Source: Alphaproteobacteria bacterium
Lineage (GTDB): Bacteria > Pseudomonadota > Alphaproteobacteria > UBA11222
Length of the DNA stretch: 6,698 nucleotides
NCBI GenBank assembly: GCA_003454415.1
Contig: DMKG01000031.1
Span: 1-6,698, forward strand
Reading direction: 5' to 3'
Made by a program: the position numbers and the translations under genes. Shown here piece by piece: positions 1-6,042 of this stretch; the stretch's first letter is position 1; every line of letters starts with the position of its first letter. Below the pieces are notes generated by a model, which ran no database searches, was not told the DNA's origin, and saw only the letters and a program-made list of their open reading frames with translations.

Positions 1-725
1 ATCAGGGCAATCCGGTCCGCCATCAGCATGGCTTCTTCCGGATCATGGGTAACCATCACACAGGAGGCGCCGCTCCGGCGCAGAATTGTCAGGGTTTCCT
101 CCCTGACTGCATCGCGCAATTTCCTGTCCAACCCGGAAAAGGGTTCGTCCAGAAGCATGATCCTTGGCCTCGGCGCAAGAGCCCGGGCCAGCGCCACGCG
201 CTGCTGCTCCCCCCCCGAAAGCGTATGGGGATAGGACTTCGCGAATTTCGCCATGCCCACGATCTCCAGCGCTTCCAGCGCCATCTCCCTGCGTTTTGCG
301 CGGGGATAGGCGGAAAGGCCGAAAGCCACATTCCCCAGTACGTTCAGATGCGGGAAAAGGGCGTAATCCTGAAACATCAACCCGACGCCACGATTTTCGG
401 GAGGAACAAAACGGACGGGGCCCGCCACCTCCTCGCCATCGATCAGAACCTGCCCGCTTGTCTGGCGCTGCAGACCTGCGATGACGCGTAAGAGCGAGGA
501 TTTACCGCAACCTGATGGTCCCAGCAGACAGACGAACTCTCCCGCAGGCAGGGTGAGCGAAACGTCATCCACCGCCAATAGCCGCCCATAACGGTGCGAA
601 ACATGCGATAGCGTCAGGCGGGCTCTTGCGCCGGGCGCCCCTTCCGCCCTGCCAGACGTTTCTGAACCTGATGGTGATAAAGACATAAGAAGCTCAAATC
701 CTGTTTCAGATCGATGCAGAGTCAT
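1..725 (-). CDS. ABC transporter ATP-binding protein, Fe3+-type (FbpC-like), 3'-truncated by window edge
   Basis: This is the cytoplasmic ATPase subunit of a binding-protein-dependent importer; the last part of the protein lies beyond the left edge, and 241 codons are visible. Counting from the Met at 725: Walker A GPSGCGKS at 69-76, Q-loop in FQDYALFPHL near 118-127, signature LSGGEQQR at 169-176, Walker B IMLLDEP at 189-195, D-loop SGLD at 197-200, and the switch His in VTHD near 227. The RGVGLMFQDYALFPHL stretch resembles FbpC and related Fe3+/polyamine ATPases rather than CysA or ModC. The Fur-like promoter upstream supports iron. Start choice: the Met at 725 has AGGG seven bases upstream. 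The alternative Met at 686 has only AGGA about 12 bases away, but gives a more usual length. Either start leaves an odd Ser/Gly/Ala-rich N-terminal tail of about 22-35 residues before the first strand. Permease and binding-protein genes would be expected further left. The family call is firm; the iron substrate is an inference. Confidence 0.9.
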   Translation of the reverse strand, partial: MTLHRSETGFELLMSLSPSGSETSGRAEGAPGARARLTLSHVSHRYGRLLAVDDVSLTLPAGEFVCLLGPSGCGKSSLLRVIAGLQRQTSGQVLIDGEEVAGPVRFVPPENRGVGLMFQDYALFPHLNVLGNVAFGLSAYPRAKRREMALEALEIVGMAKFAKSYPHTLSGGEQQRVALARALAPRPRIMLLDEPFSGLDRKLRDAVREETLTILRRSGASCVMVTHDPEEAMLMADRIAL

Positions 726-902
726 CCATTGACCCTAATCTGAAGTTCTTCACAGCCCCTGAATGAAAGGCGCAAGAGTCACGAATGTCACAGGGGCAAA
801 CGGCAAACTCATGATTCCATTACTGGTTAAGGATTTCAGATTGCCTGGGGAGGGCGCACTCTCCCCGAAACGTCATCAAATCCGCCGCATCCTTATCACT
901 AT
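726..902 (-). other. Long leader of the ABC transporter gene
   Basis: About 190 bases separate the predicted transcription start from the ATPase start codon, and no convincing gene lies here. A 6-bp stem (GGGGAG 847-852 with CTCCCC 861-866) is not followed by a T-run on either strand. Perfect 7-base inverted arms GCCCCTG (755-761) and CAGGGGC (791-797) could pair across 29 bases. A tiny minus-strand frame at 812-750 would encode 20 mostly hydrophobic residues beginning MSLPFAPV, but it has no clear ribosome binding site. I do not recognise a known riboswitch. Confidence 0.3.
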
Positions 903-953
903 TGATAAATATTATCTCGAAATCCATTATATGATAATAATAATCAATAACAA
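903..953 (-). promoter_or_regulatory. Probable Fur-repressed promoter with two Fur-box-like palindromes
   Basis: Read on the minus strand, TTGTTA (953-948) and a perfect TATAAT (931-926) are separated by 16 bp. The spacer contains TGATAATAATAATCA at 932-946, which matches the 7-1-7 Fur consensus TGATAATNATTATCA at 13 of 14 fixed positions. A second palindrome, TGATAAATATTATCT at 903-917, matches 12 of 14 and would cover the transcription start expected near 919. The centres are 29 bp apart. Operator placement in the spacer and over +1 is the usual layout of iron-repressed promoters. The only leftward gene it can serve is the ABC ATPase. The sequence matches are direct observation; binding by Fur, rather than another iron regulator, is inference. 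Confidence 0.62.
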
Positions 954-967
954 CCCATCACTTTTCC

Positions 968-1750
968 TTATTCCTCGATTTCCAGCCAGACGGGCACGTG
1001 ATCCGAGGGTTTTTCCCAGCCACGCACCTGCTTGTCGATCTCACAGGCCTTCAGACGGTCGGCGGCCTGGGGTGAAAGCAGCAGATAATCGATGCGGATT
1101 CCGTGGTCCTTCGCCCAGGCGCCGCGCTGGTAATCCCAGAAGGTATAACGATGCGGTTCGCTATGGCAGGCGCGATAGGCGTCGGTCAGACCGAGATTGA
1201 GAATGGCGCGCAGGCCGTTGATGGATTGGGGAAGGAAAAGAGCGTCCCCTTCCCAGGCGGCAGGGTCATGCACATCGTCATCCGTAAGAATGACATTCAG
1301 ATCGCCCCCCAGAACCAGGCTTTCCTCCTGCTTCAGGAGATTGCCGGCGTGACGGCGCAACCGGTGCAGCCAGTTCAGCTTGTATGCGAGTTTGGGGCTA
1401 TCCGGCGGGTTACCGTTAGGGGCGTAGACCGACGCCACCCGGACAGGAGCGGCGCTGGTAGGGATCAGCGCTTCGATATAGCGGGCCTGATCATCCGCCT
1501 CATCCCCCGGCAGGCCGCGCCTCACATCTTCTATGGGGCGCTTCGATAATATCGCCACCCCGTTATAGGTTTTCTGCCCATTCAGGGCGAGGTTGTAACC
1601 AAGATCCTCGATCTCGCCTGCGGGAAATTTTTCGTCCACGCATTTGGTTTCCTGCAACAGCGCCACATCCGGTCTGGATTGACGCAGATATTGCAGAACC
1701 ACCGGCAGGCGCGCATTCAGGGAGTTGACGTTCCACGTGACGATTTTCAT
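968..1750 (-). CDS. xthA: Exodeoxyribonuclease III (AP endonuclease, ExoIII/Xth family)
   Basis: This is a Mg2+-dependent 3'-5' exonuclease and apurinic/apyrimidinic endonuclease that acts in base excision repair in the cytoplasm. The 260-residue protein is a full-length single endonuclease/exonuclease/phosphatase domain, close to the roughly 268 residues of E. coli ExoIII. All the catalytic landmarks are present: WNVNS with Asn7, LLQETK with Glu34, VYAPNG with Tyr109, GGDLNV with Asp150 and Asn152, the RIDY Asp221, and the terminal SDH motif with Asp250-His251. The start ATG overlaps the stop of the upstream antitoxin gene by four bases (ATGA at 1750-1747). No Shine-Dalgarno is visible just before it, so translation is probably coupled to that gene. 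No T-tailed terminator follows the TAA; the iron-type promoter begins within 15 bases of it. Identification is secure. Confidence 0.96.
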   Translation of the reverse strand: MKIVTWNVNSLNARLPVVLQYLRQSRPDVALLQETKCVDEKFPAGEIEDLGYNLALNGQKTYNGVAILSKRPIEDVRRGLPGDEADDQARYIEALIPTSAAPVRVASVYAPNGNPPDSPKLAYKLNWLHRLRRHAGNLLKQEESLVLGGDLNVILTDDDVHDPAAWEGDALFLPQSINGLRAILNLGLTDAYRACHSEPHRYTFWDYQRGAWAKDHGIRIDYLLLSPQAADRLKACEIDKQVRGWEKPSDHVPVWLEIEE

Positions 1751-2028
1751 GCAGGTGTATAGCGCCGCACGTATATTGCGGGTTTTTGTTTGCGGATCAG
1801 GGCTGCATCATCTGACGCCTGCATCCGCAACATAGTGTCCATCGAAACCCCGACCGCTTTTTCAGTGCGAAGCGCCATTTCCGGCGATAAGGACGCCCGT
1901 TCGTTAAGCAGGGCAGAAAGCGCGGACCGCGTCACGCCGAACGCCATCGCCGCTGTGGTCCCCGGCGATCCCGGCGGTTCAACGATGTCCGATTTAACAA
2001 ACCCGCAGGGATGGGGCGGATTCTTCAT
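1747..2028 (-). CDS. higA: HigA-family antitoxin (XRE-type helix-turn-helix), without a visible partner toxin
   Basis: The protein resembles HigA/VapI antitoxins, which bind DNA through a helix-turn-helix and neutralise the RelE-like mRNA interferase HigB. From the Met at 2028 it has 93 residues. It opens with the family hallmark MKNPPHP, then has the helix-turn-helix AFGVTRSALSALLNERASLS (residues about 30-49) and the SPEMALR.EKA.GVS segment typical of the family. AGGGA sits six bases before this ATG. An earlier in-frame ATG at 2052, also with a good AAGGG site, would add MTASQGNR. Some positions depart from what I recall as the norm: GSPGTTAA replaces the usual GLSVTEAA in the first helices, and a Met stands where a Trp is usual in D-T-W-L. 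The tail from about residue 80 (KPAIYVRRYTPA) runs to the xthA start and looks non-homologous. This could be a decaying or repurposed antitoxin, or a simple repressor. Confidence 0.82.
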   Translation of the reverse strand: MKNPPHPCGFVKSDIVEPPGSPGTTAAMAFGVTRSALSALLNERASLSPEMALRTEKAVGVSMDTMLRMQASDDAALIRKQKPAIYVRRYTPA

Positions 2029-2138
2029 GCGGTTTCCCTGACTGGCGGTCATGATATCCCTTGTTTGTGATTATCCGCATGGCCGGGAGCGGTAATTTCA
2101 CCACAGGTTTGTCCAATGGGCAACGTGAGACGACCCTT

Positions 2139-2162
2139 TTTTGTCACGAATTTTGTCACGAA
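2139..2162. repeat. Perfect 12-bp tandem direct repeat
   Basis: TTTTGTCACGAA occurs twice back to back (2139-2150 and 2151-2162). The 12-bp period sits between one helical turn and a turn and a half. It lies about 90-110 bases upstream of the antitoxin start, where operator sites or recombinase arm sites could be. The repeat itself is directly visible; any function is unknown. Confidence 0.75.
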
Positions 2163-2232
2163 ATTCTCCAGGCTCATTTGCGGCCGTCCGCTAGCTGATG
2201 CGCTTTCCAACCCGGAACGGCGTGAAGTTCCA

Positions 2233-2259
2233 ATAATGCGCCCCCGCCATAATGCGCCC
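2233..2259. repeat. Pair of 11-bp direct repeats, period 16
   Basis: ATAATGCGCCC is found at 2233-2243 and again at 2249-2259. The five bases between differ from what follows the second copy. They fall in the gene-poor spacer and could be a short duplication or paired binding sites; no function is evident. Confidence 0.5.
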
Positions 2260-2333
2260 ACTCGCAAAAACGACAGTCAGCAAGTAACATAGCGCGCAGG
2301 GAGTCAATAGAGGATTTGTCCCAGGCGGCGTAT

Positions 2334-2352
2334 AAGAACGTCAGCCGTTCTT
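2334..2352. repeat. Hairpin-forming inverted repeat
   Basis: AAGAACG (2334-2340) and CGTTCTT (2346-2352) form a perfect 7-bp stem with a 5-base loop, followed on the plus strand by two further T residues. The stem is AT-rich and the T-run short, so it would be at best a weak terminator. It lies about 70 bases beyond the stop of the leftward Fe-S carrier gene. Confidence 0.35.
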
Positions 2353-2384
2353 TTGCTTACCGCCGTAACCCATTTATCTTACTT

Positions 2385-2419
2385 GAAAATTTATTCAGGC
2401 CGGATTGCGCAAAAGCCTG
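2385..2419 (-). terminator. Possible weak terminator of the Fe-S carrier gene
   Basis: On the minus strand, just after the stop codon at 2426-2424, CAGGC (2419-2415) can pair with GCCTG (2400-2396) across a 14-base loop, and AATAAATTTTC follows. The stem is only five pairs and the loop is large, so this is a tentative call based on position and the AT-rich tail. Confidence 0.28.
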
Positions 2420-2423
2420 GTCC

Positions 2424-2780
2424 CTACACCGCAAACGATGTCCCGCAACCGCAGGAGGCGGTCGCGTTCGGGTTATGGATGCGGAAGGCCGAACCGATCA
2501 GCTCGTCCACATAATCGATTTCCGAGCCTTGGAGATATTCAAGGGAAAGATTGTCGATGACCACGGTCGCGCCGTCATGGCTGAAGCACAGATCATCTTC
2601 TGTCGCCACGTTATCGAAGGCGAAGCTGTACTGAAAGCCGGAACAGCCTCCCCCCGACACTGTGACCCGCAACATGGCGCCTTCCGGCTCACCGGCGAGC
2701 AGTCTGGCGATCTGGCGCGCGGCTGATTCGGAAATCGTCAGGCCGCCCGCTGAAGTTTGTGAGGTGCGCATATCCATCAT
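2424..2780 (-). CDS. erpA: A-type iron-sulfur cluster carrier (ErpA/IscA/SufA family)
   Basis: A-type carriers receive Fe-S clusters from the ISC or SUF scaffold and pass them to target apoproteins in the cytoplasm. The protein is about 118 residues with the usual single HesB/IscA fold. The three cluster-binding cysteines are clear: one in SGGGCSGFQY (about residue 46) and two in the C-terminal SCGCGTSF (about 110 and 112), preceded by the family motif NPNA. One extra Cys lies near residue 65. Starts are crowded: GTG at 2783, ATG at 2780, 2777 and 2771. The only ribosome-binding signal is a weak AAGAG just upstream, favouring 2780 or 2777. The gene is divergent from dgt and has a Fur-like palindrome about 40 bases upstream, consistent with iron-dependent control. 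Choosing erpA over iscA or sufA rests on the absence of isc/suf neighbours in the window, so the symbol is less certain than the family. Confidence 0.9.
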   Translation of the reverse strand: MMDMRTSQTSAGGLTISESAARQIARLLAGEPEGAMLRVTVSGGGCSGFQYSFAFDNVATEDDLCFSHDGATVVIDNLSLEYLQGSEIDYVDELIGSAFRIHNPNATASCGCGTSFAV

Positions 2781-2817
2781 CACACTCTTGCATTAAAATA
2801 CCAGGACCGAACTGAAT

Positions 2818-2832
2818 AGATAATTATTATCA
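2818..2832. promoter_or_regulatory. Fur-box-like palindrome between the Fe-S carrier and dgt
   Basis: AGATAATTATTATCA matches the 7-1-7 consensus TGATAATNATTATCA at 13 of 14 fixed positions. An additional half-site-like AATTATCA lies about 15 bases to the right (2849-2855 region). The palindrome is about 40 bases before the Fe-S carrier start and 80 before dgt, so it could control either or both. I could not assign a convincing -35/-10 pair for either gene. It closely resembles the two palindromes upstream of the ABC ATPase, which strengthens the reading as a shared iron-regulator site. Confidence 0.55.
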
Positions 2833-2910
2833 ACAACAAAAACCAGTAATTATCACAAATTTTCCAACTCCTGCTTGCGAAAATTCGAGATTAGCACTTA
2901 TCTGAGATCT

Positions 2911-4119
2911 ATGAATGTCAAACTGACGCCCCTTATGCCAACTTCCGTGGGAACACCGTATGCGCATTGGGCCAGTCTGCCCCAGCACAGCCGGGGCCGT
3001 CTGATCGCAGAGCCGGACAGCGCCACCCGCAATGCTTTCCAGCGCGACCGCGACCGCATCGTGCATTGCGGCGCTTTCCGCCGGCTGAAGCATAAATCAC
3101 AGGTGTTCGTTTATCATGAAGGCGATCATTACCGCACCCGTTTGACCCATTCCCTGGAGGTGGCGCAGATCGCCCGCTCCATCTGCCGCGCGCTGGGGCT
3201 GAATGACGATCTGGCGGAAGCCCTGGCCCTTGCCCATGATCTGGGACATCCGCCCTTCGCCCATGCCGGGGAAGCGGCCCTGGATGTATGTATGCATCCC
3301 TTTGGCGGCTTCGATCATAACGCCCAGGCCTTGCGTATCGTCACCAGGCTGGAACAGCGTTACGCGCGATTTGACGGGTTGAACCTCACCTGGGAAACCC
3401 TGGAAGGGCTGGTTAAACATAACGGGCCGCTCACGGGCCTTGGCGAGGATCGCGTTCTGCCCATGGCGATCCGCGAATATGCGGACGCGCAGGATCTCGA
3501 ACTGCACTCCTACCCTTCCGCGGAGGCGCAGATCAGCGCCCTTGCCGATGACATCGCCTATTGCGCCCATGACATCGATGACGGTCTGCGCGCCGGACTT
3601 CTGGAGTTCGAGCAGATGCGTGAGGCCCCGCTGGCGGGGCGGTTTTTTGAGAAAGCGCTGGCGGACTATCCAGGCGTCGCCCGCGGCCGTCTGATCAACG
3701 AAGCGGTGCGGGAACTGATCGGGCTGATGGTGGATGACGTGCTGGCGCAAACCCGTTCAAATGTAGCGGAGGAGCGGGTGTTTGACGCCGCCCATGTGCG
3801 GGAGTTAGGCCAGCCTCTGGCGGCCTTCTCACCGGAACTCGCCGAGGAGATCCAGGCGCTCAAGGCGTTTTTGTTCACTCATCTCTACCGGCACTACAAG
3901 GTCAACCGGGTGATGAGCCAGGCGAAAAGCGTGGTGACGGAGCTTTTCACCCGTTTTCTGGACGAGCCGGAACTGTTGCCCACAGAATGGCGGTTGCAAT
4001 GCGAAGAGCCGCGCAGTAAAGCCACGGCGCGGATCGTTTGCGATTATATTGCGGGCATGACTGACCGTTTTGCACTAGAGGAACATGGCCGCCTGTACGA
4101 TCTGCGTCTGAAAATTTGA
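2911..4119 (+). CDS. dgt: Deoxyguanosinetriphosphate triphosphohydrolase-like protein (HD-domain dNTPase)
   Basis: Enzymes of this family hydrolyse dNTPs to the deoxynucleoside and inorganic triphosphate, helping control dNTP pools in the cytoplasm. Counting from the ATG at 2911 (402 residues), the N-terminal signature FQRDRDRIVHCGAFRRLKHK is at about 43-62, with VFVYHEGDHYRTRLTHS following and metal-ligand His80. The HD pair is His109-Asp110 in LAHDLGHPPFAHAGE, and the distal metal Asp is in ADDIAYCAHD near 213-214. The set is complete, and the length fits the shorter type-2 dGTPase-like family of alphaproteobacteria rather than the roughly 505-residue E. coli Dgt. The frame is open back to a TTG at 2875, but that start has no ribosome binding site. 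The ATG at 2911 (weak GAG upstream) is preferred, with 2935 as an alternative. It is divergent from the Fe-S carrier and 72 bases ahead of argS, probably cotranscribed with it. Confidence 0.93.
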   Translation: MNVKLTPLMPTSVGTPYAHWASLPQHSRGRLIAEPDSATRNAFQRDRDRIVHCGAFRRLKHKSQVFVYHEGDHYRTRLTHSLEVAQIARSICRALGLNDDLAEALALAHDLGHPPFAHAGEAALDVCMHPFGGFDHNAQALRIVTRLEQRYARFDGLNLTWETLEGLVKHNGPLTGLGEDRVLPMAIREYADAQDLELHSYPSAEAQISALADDIAYCAHDIDDGLRAGLLEFEQMREAPLAGRFFEKALADYPGVARGRLINEAVRELIGLMVDDVLAQTRSNVAEERVFDAAHVRELGQPLAAFSPELAEEIQALKAFLFTHLYRHYKVNRVMSQAKSVVTELFTRFLDEPELLPTEWRLQCEEPRSKATARIVCDYIAGMTDRFALEEHGRLYDLRLKI

Positions 4120-4132
4120 TTCCATCGCAGCC

Positions 4133-4149
4133 GCGGCCCCACTGGCCGC
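4133..4149 (+). repeat. GC-rich hairpin between dgt and argS
   Basis: GCGGCC (4133-4138) and GGCCGC (4144-4149) form a perfect 6-bp stem with a 5-base loop in the 72-base gap. No T-run follows, so it is not a standard intrinsic terminator. It might stabilise or modulate the dgt-argS transcript, but no specific role can be shown. Confidence 0.3.
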
Positions 4150-4191
4150 CCCGCCGGCAGCCTGTTAAGGGCTTTTACCTCTGAGCATAAC

Positions 4192-6042
4192 ATGAACATC
4201 TTCAGATATTTCGACGAAAAGATTACAGCAACCTGCCAAGAGATCATCCCCGGCTTGACCGATGCGCAGATCGCCGCCAGCGGCAAGACGCTGGAGGTTC
4301 CGCGGGATCCCGCCCATGGCGATCTGTCCACCAACGCCGCCATGGTTCTGGCCAGACCTGCGGGCGGAAAGCCGCGGGAAATCGCGGAGCTTCTGGCGCC
4401 CACAATCCGTGAATATGAAGGGGTAGAGTCGGTCGAGATCGCCGGGCCGGGCTTCATCAATCTGCGCCTGACCCCCGGCTTCTGGCGCCGCACCCTCGGG
4501 GAAATCCTGCGTGAAGGCGCACGCTATGGCGCCTCGGCCATCGGCGCGGGGACGAAGGTCAATATCGAATATGTGTCCGCCAATCCCACTGGCCCGATGC
4601 ATGTCGGCCATACGCGCGGCGCGGTGTTCGGCGACGCCCTCGCCAGTCTGATGCGGAAGGCGGGCTTCGAAGTGACCCGGGAATATTACATCAACGACGC
4701 CGGGGCGCAGATCAAGATTCTGGCGGAATCGGTTTTTCTCCGTTACCGCGAAGCGCTTGGAGAGAAAATCGGAGAAATTCCTGAAGGACTCTATCCCGGG
4801 GATTACCTCATCCCGGTAGGCGAGGCGATTGTGAAGAAGGATGGCGGCAAATGGCTTTCAGCCTCAGAGGACATCCGCGCGCAATATATGGCCAATGCTG
4901 CTGTCATGGCGATGATGGCTTTGATAAAGGATGACCTTGCCCGTCTAAATATCCGTCATGACGGGTTTTTCTCCGAACGCATTCTTCATAGCAGTTCTCA
5001 GAACGCCCACAGGATAGAACAAGAAGAAGGTTATTTCAGCGGCGTGGGTTTTGACATTGACGCCTATTACGCCGCCCACACCGATCCGGACAAAACCGCC
5101 ATTCAGGAGGCGGTCGATACGCTCGAAGCCAGGGGCCTGATCTACACCGGCGTGCTGGAGCCCCCCAAGGGCAAGCCGCCCGAGGATTGGGAGCCCCGCC
5201 CTCAAATGCTGTTTCGCGCCACACAGTTTGGCGATGATGTGGACCGGCCATTAAAAAAATCAACTGGCGAGTGGACCTATTTCGCCGCCGACATCGCCTA
5301 TCATTACAGCAAATTCCAGCGCGGCTTTTCCCAGATGATCGACGTGTTTGGCGCCGATCATGGAGGGTATGTAAAGCGCACCACGGCCGCCGTGGCGGCG
5401 CTGACGGATGGAAAAGCCTCGCTGGATATAAAAATCTGCCAGCTCGTACGCCTGTTGCGTGACGGCGAACAGGTGAAAATGTCCAAACGCTCTGGTAACT
5501 TCGTGACATTACGTGAAGTAGTGGATGAGGTTGGACCGGATGCCGTGCGCTTCATGATGCTGTTCCGCAAAAATGACGCGCCGCTGGATTTCGACTTCGC
5601 CAAGGTCACCGAACAATCGAAGGACAATCCCGTTTTCTATGTGCAATACGCCCATGCCCGTATCTGTTCGGTGCTGCGTAATGTGCAGGAGGTCTTTCCG
5701 GAGATGGATTGGGCCGCGACCGGGCGTGGCGAGGGGGCGCTCGACCCTCTTCAGGATCCGGATGAACTGTCGCTGATCCGGATGATGGCGTCCTGGCCGC
5801 GCATGGTGGAATCGGCTGCGGCTGCGCATGAACCCCATCGCATCGCCTTCTTTGTGCATGAACTCGCCTCGGCCTTTCATGGGCTCTGGAACAGGGGCAA
5901 TGACAATCCCCAATTGCGCTTTATCCTTTCGGGGAGCAAGGATGTTACATTGGCCAGAATCGCGCTGATTCGCGCGGTGCAAATGGTCATTGCCTCGGCG
6001 CTGGAGATACTGGGCGTCGAGCCGGTGGAGGAGATGCGCTGA
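4192..6042 (+). CDS. argS: Arginyl-tRNA synthetase (class I)
   Basis: It charges tRNA-Arg with arginine in an ATP-dependent, tRNA-requiring reaction in the cytoplasm. The 616-residue protein shows the N-terminal tRNA-recognition (Add-1) region at about 1-90 with the [11 protein letters not shown] motif, and the class I HIGH-type motif HVGH at 137-140 inside [13 protein letters not shown]. The [12 protein letters not shown] and [11 protein letters not shown] motifs occupy about 347-372, KMSKRSGN is at 429-436, and the C-terminal alpha-helical anticodon-binding domain starts near 480 (YVQYAHAR). Compared with remembered alphaproteobacterial relatives, there is an apparent insertion of some 30-40 residues at about 267-304, which explains why it is longer than the usual 560-590. 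The ATG at 4192 is preceded by a weak GAG. The end overlaps the SPOR gene by one base. Identification is secure. Confidence 0.97.
   Translation: MNIFRYFDEKITATCQEIIPGLTDAQIAASGKTLEVPRDPAHGDLSTNAAMVLARPAGGKPREIAELLAPTIREYEGVESVEIAGPGFINLRLTPGFWRRTLGEILREGARYGASAIGAGTKVNIEYVSANPTGPMHVGHTRGAVFGDALASLMRKAGFEVTREYYINDAGAQIKILAESVFLRYREALGEKIGEIPEGLYPGDYLIPVGEAIVKKDGGKWLSASEDIRAQYMANAAVMAMMALIKDDLARLNIRHDGFFSERILHSSSQNAHRIEQEEGYFSGVGFDIDAYYAAHTDPDKTAIQEAVDTLEARGLIYTGVLEPPKGKPPEDWEPRPQMLFRATQFGDDVDRPLKKSTGEWTYFAADIAYHYSKFQRGFSQMIDVFGADHGGYVKRTTAAVAALTDGKASLDIKICQLVRLLRDGEQVKMSKRSGNFVTLREVVDEVGPDAVRFMMLFRKNDAPLDFDFAKVTEQSKDNPVFYVQYAHARICSVLRNVQEVFPEMDWAATGRGEGALDPLQDPDELSLIRMMASWPRMVESAAAAHEPHRIAFFVHELASAFHGLWNRGNDNPQLRFILSGSKDVTLARIALIRAVQMVIASALEILGVEPVEEMR
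6027..6033 (+). promoter_or_regulatory. Strong ribosome binding site for the SPOR gene inside the argS end
   Basis: GGAGGAG lies eight bases before the ATG at 6042, within the last codons of argS. Together with the TGATG stop/start overlap, it fixes the start of the downstream gene and suggests termination-reinitiation coupling. Confidence 0.7.

Larger units (their letters stand above)
2053..2423. other. Gene-poor accessory spacer between the antitoxin and the Fe-S carrier gene
   Basis: No recognisable protein is seen on either strand. A 72-codon minus-strand frame (2267-2049) ends with TGA overlapping the upstream ATG of the antitoxin. It has no family I recognise, and its residues FVTKFVTK are merely the translated tandem repeat. 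Its last codons read ADNHKQGIS, loosely like the D-Y-H-K ending of HigB toxins, so it may hold the tail of a deleted toxin gene. The stretch also contains the direct repeats and hairpins listed separately. I found no integrase, transposase or tRNA. Confidence 0.35.

Noticed and set aside
778..791. GTCACGAATGTCAC as a second copy of the 2139-2162 repeat
   Set aside because: Only the GTCACGAA core is shared and the spacing is 9 rather than 12, so chance similarity is not excluded; kept only as a note.
847..866. GC hairpin as an intrinsic terminator
   Set aside because: Neither side carries a T-run in the needed orientation, and it sits inside the predicted leader rather than after a gene.
763..1200. 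145-codon plus-strand frame running from the intergenic region into xthA
   Set aside because: It begins in the AT-rich promoter region and continues antisense to xthA; low-complexity Arg-rich tail and no family resemblance.
2180..2330. tRNA gene or attachment site in the gene-poor spacer
   Set aside because: No cloverleaf arms or T-loop consensus could be found by eye on either strand.
2316..2726. 136-codon plus-strand frame
   Set aside because: It lies mostly antisense to the well-supported Fe-S carrier gene and its translation shows no recognisable family.
2875..2910. TTG start extending dgt by 12 residues
   Set aside because: No ribosome binding site and no family conservation of the extension; the ATG at 2911 is more plausible.
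3097..3750. 217-codon minus-strand frame
   Set aside because: It is antisense to dgt, whose catalytic motifs are all in the plus frame; a shadow of GC-rich coding.
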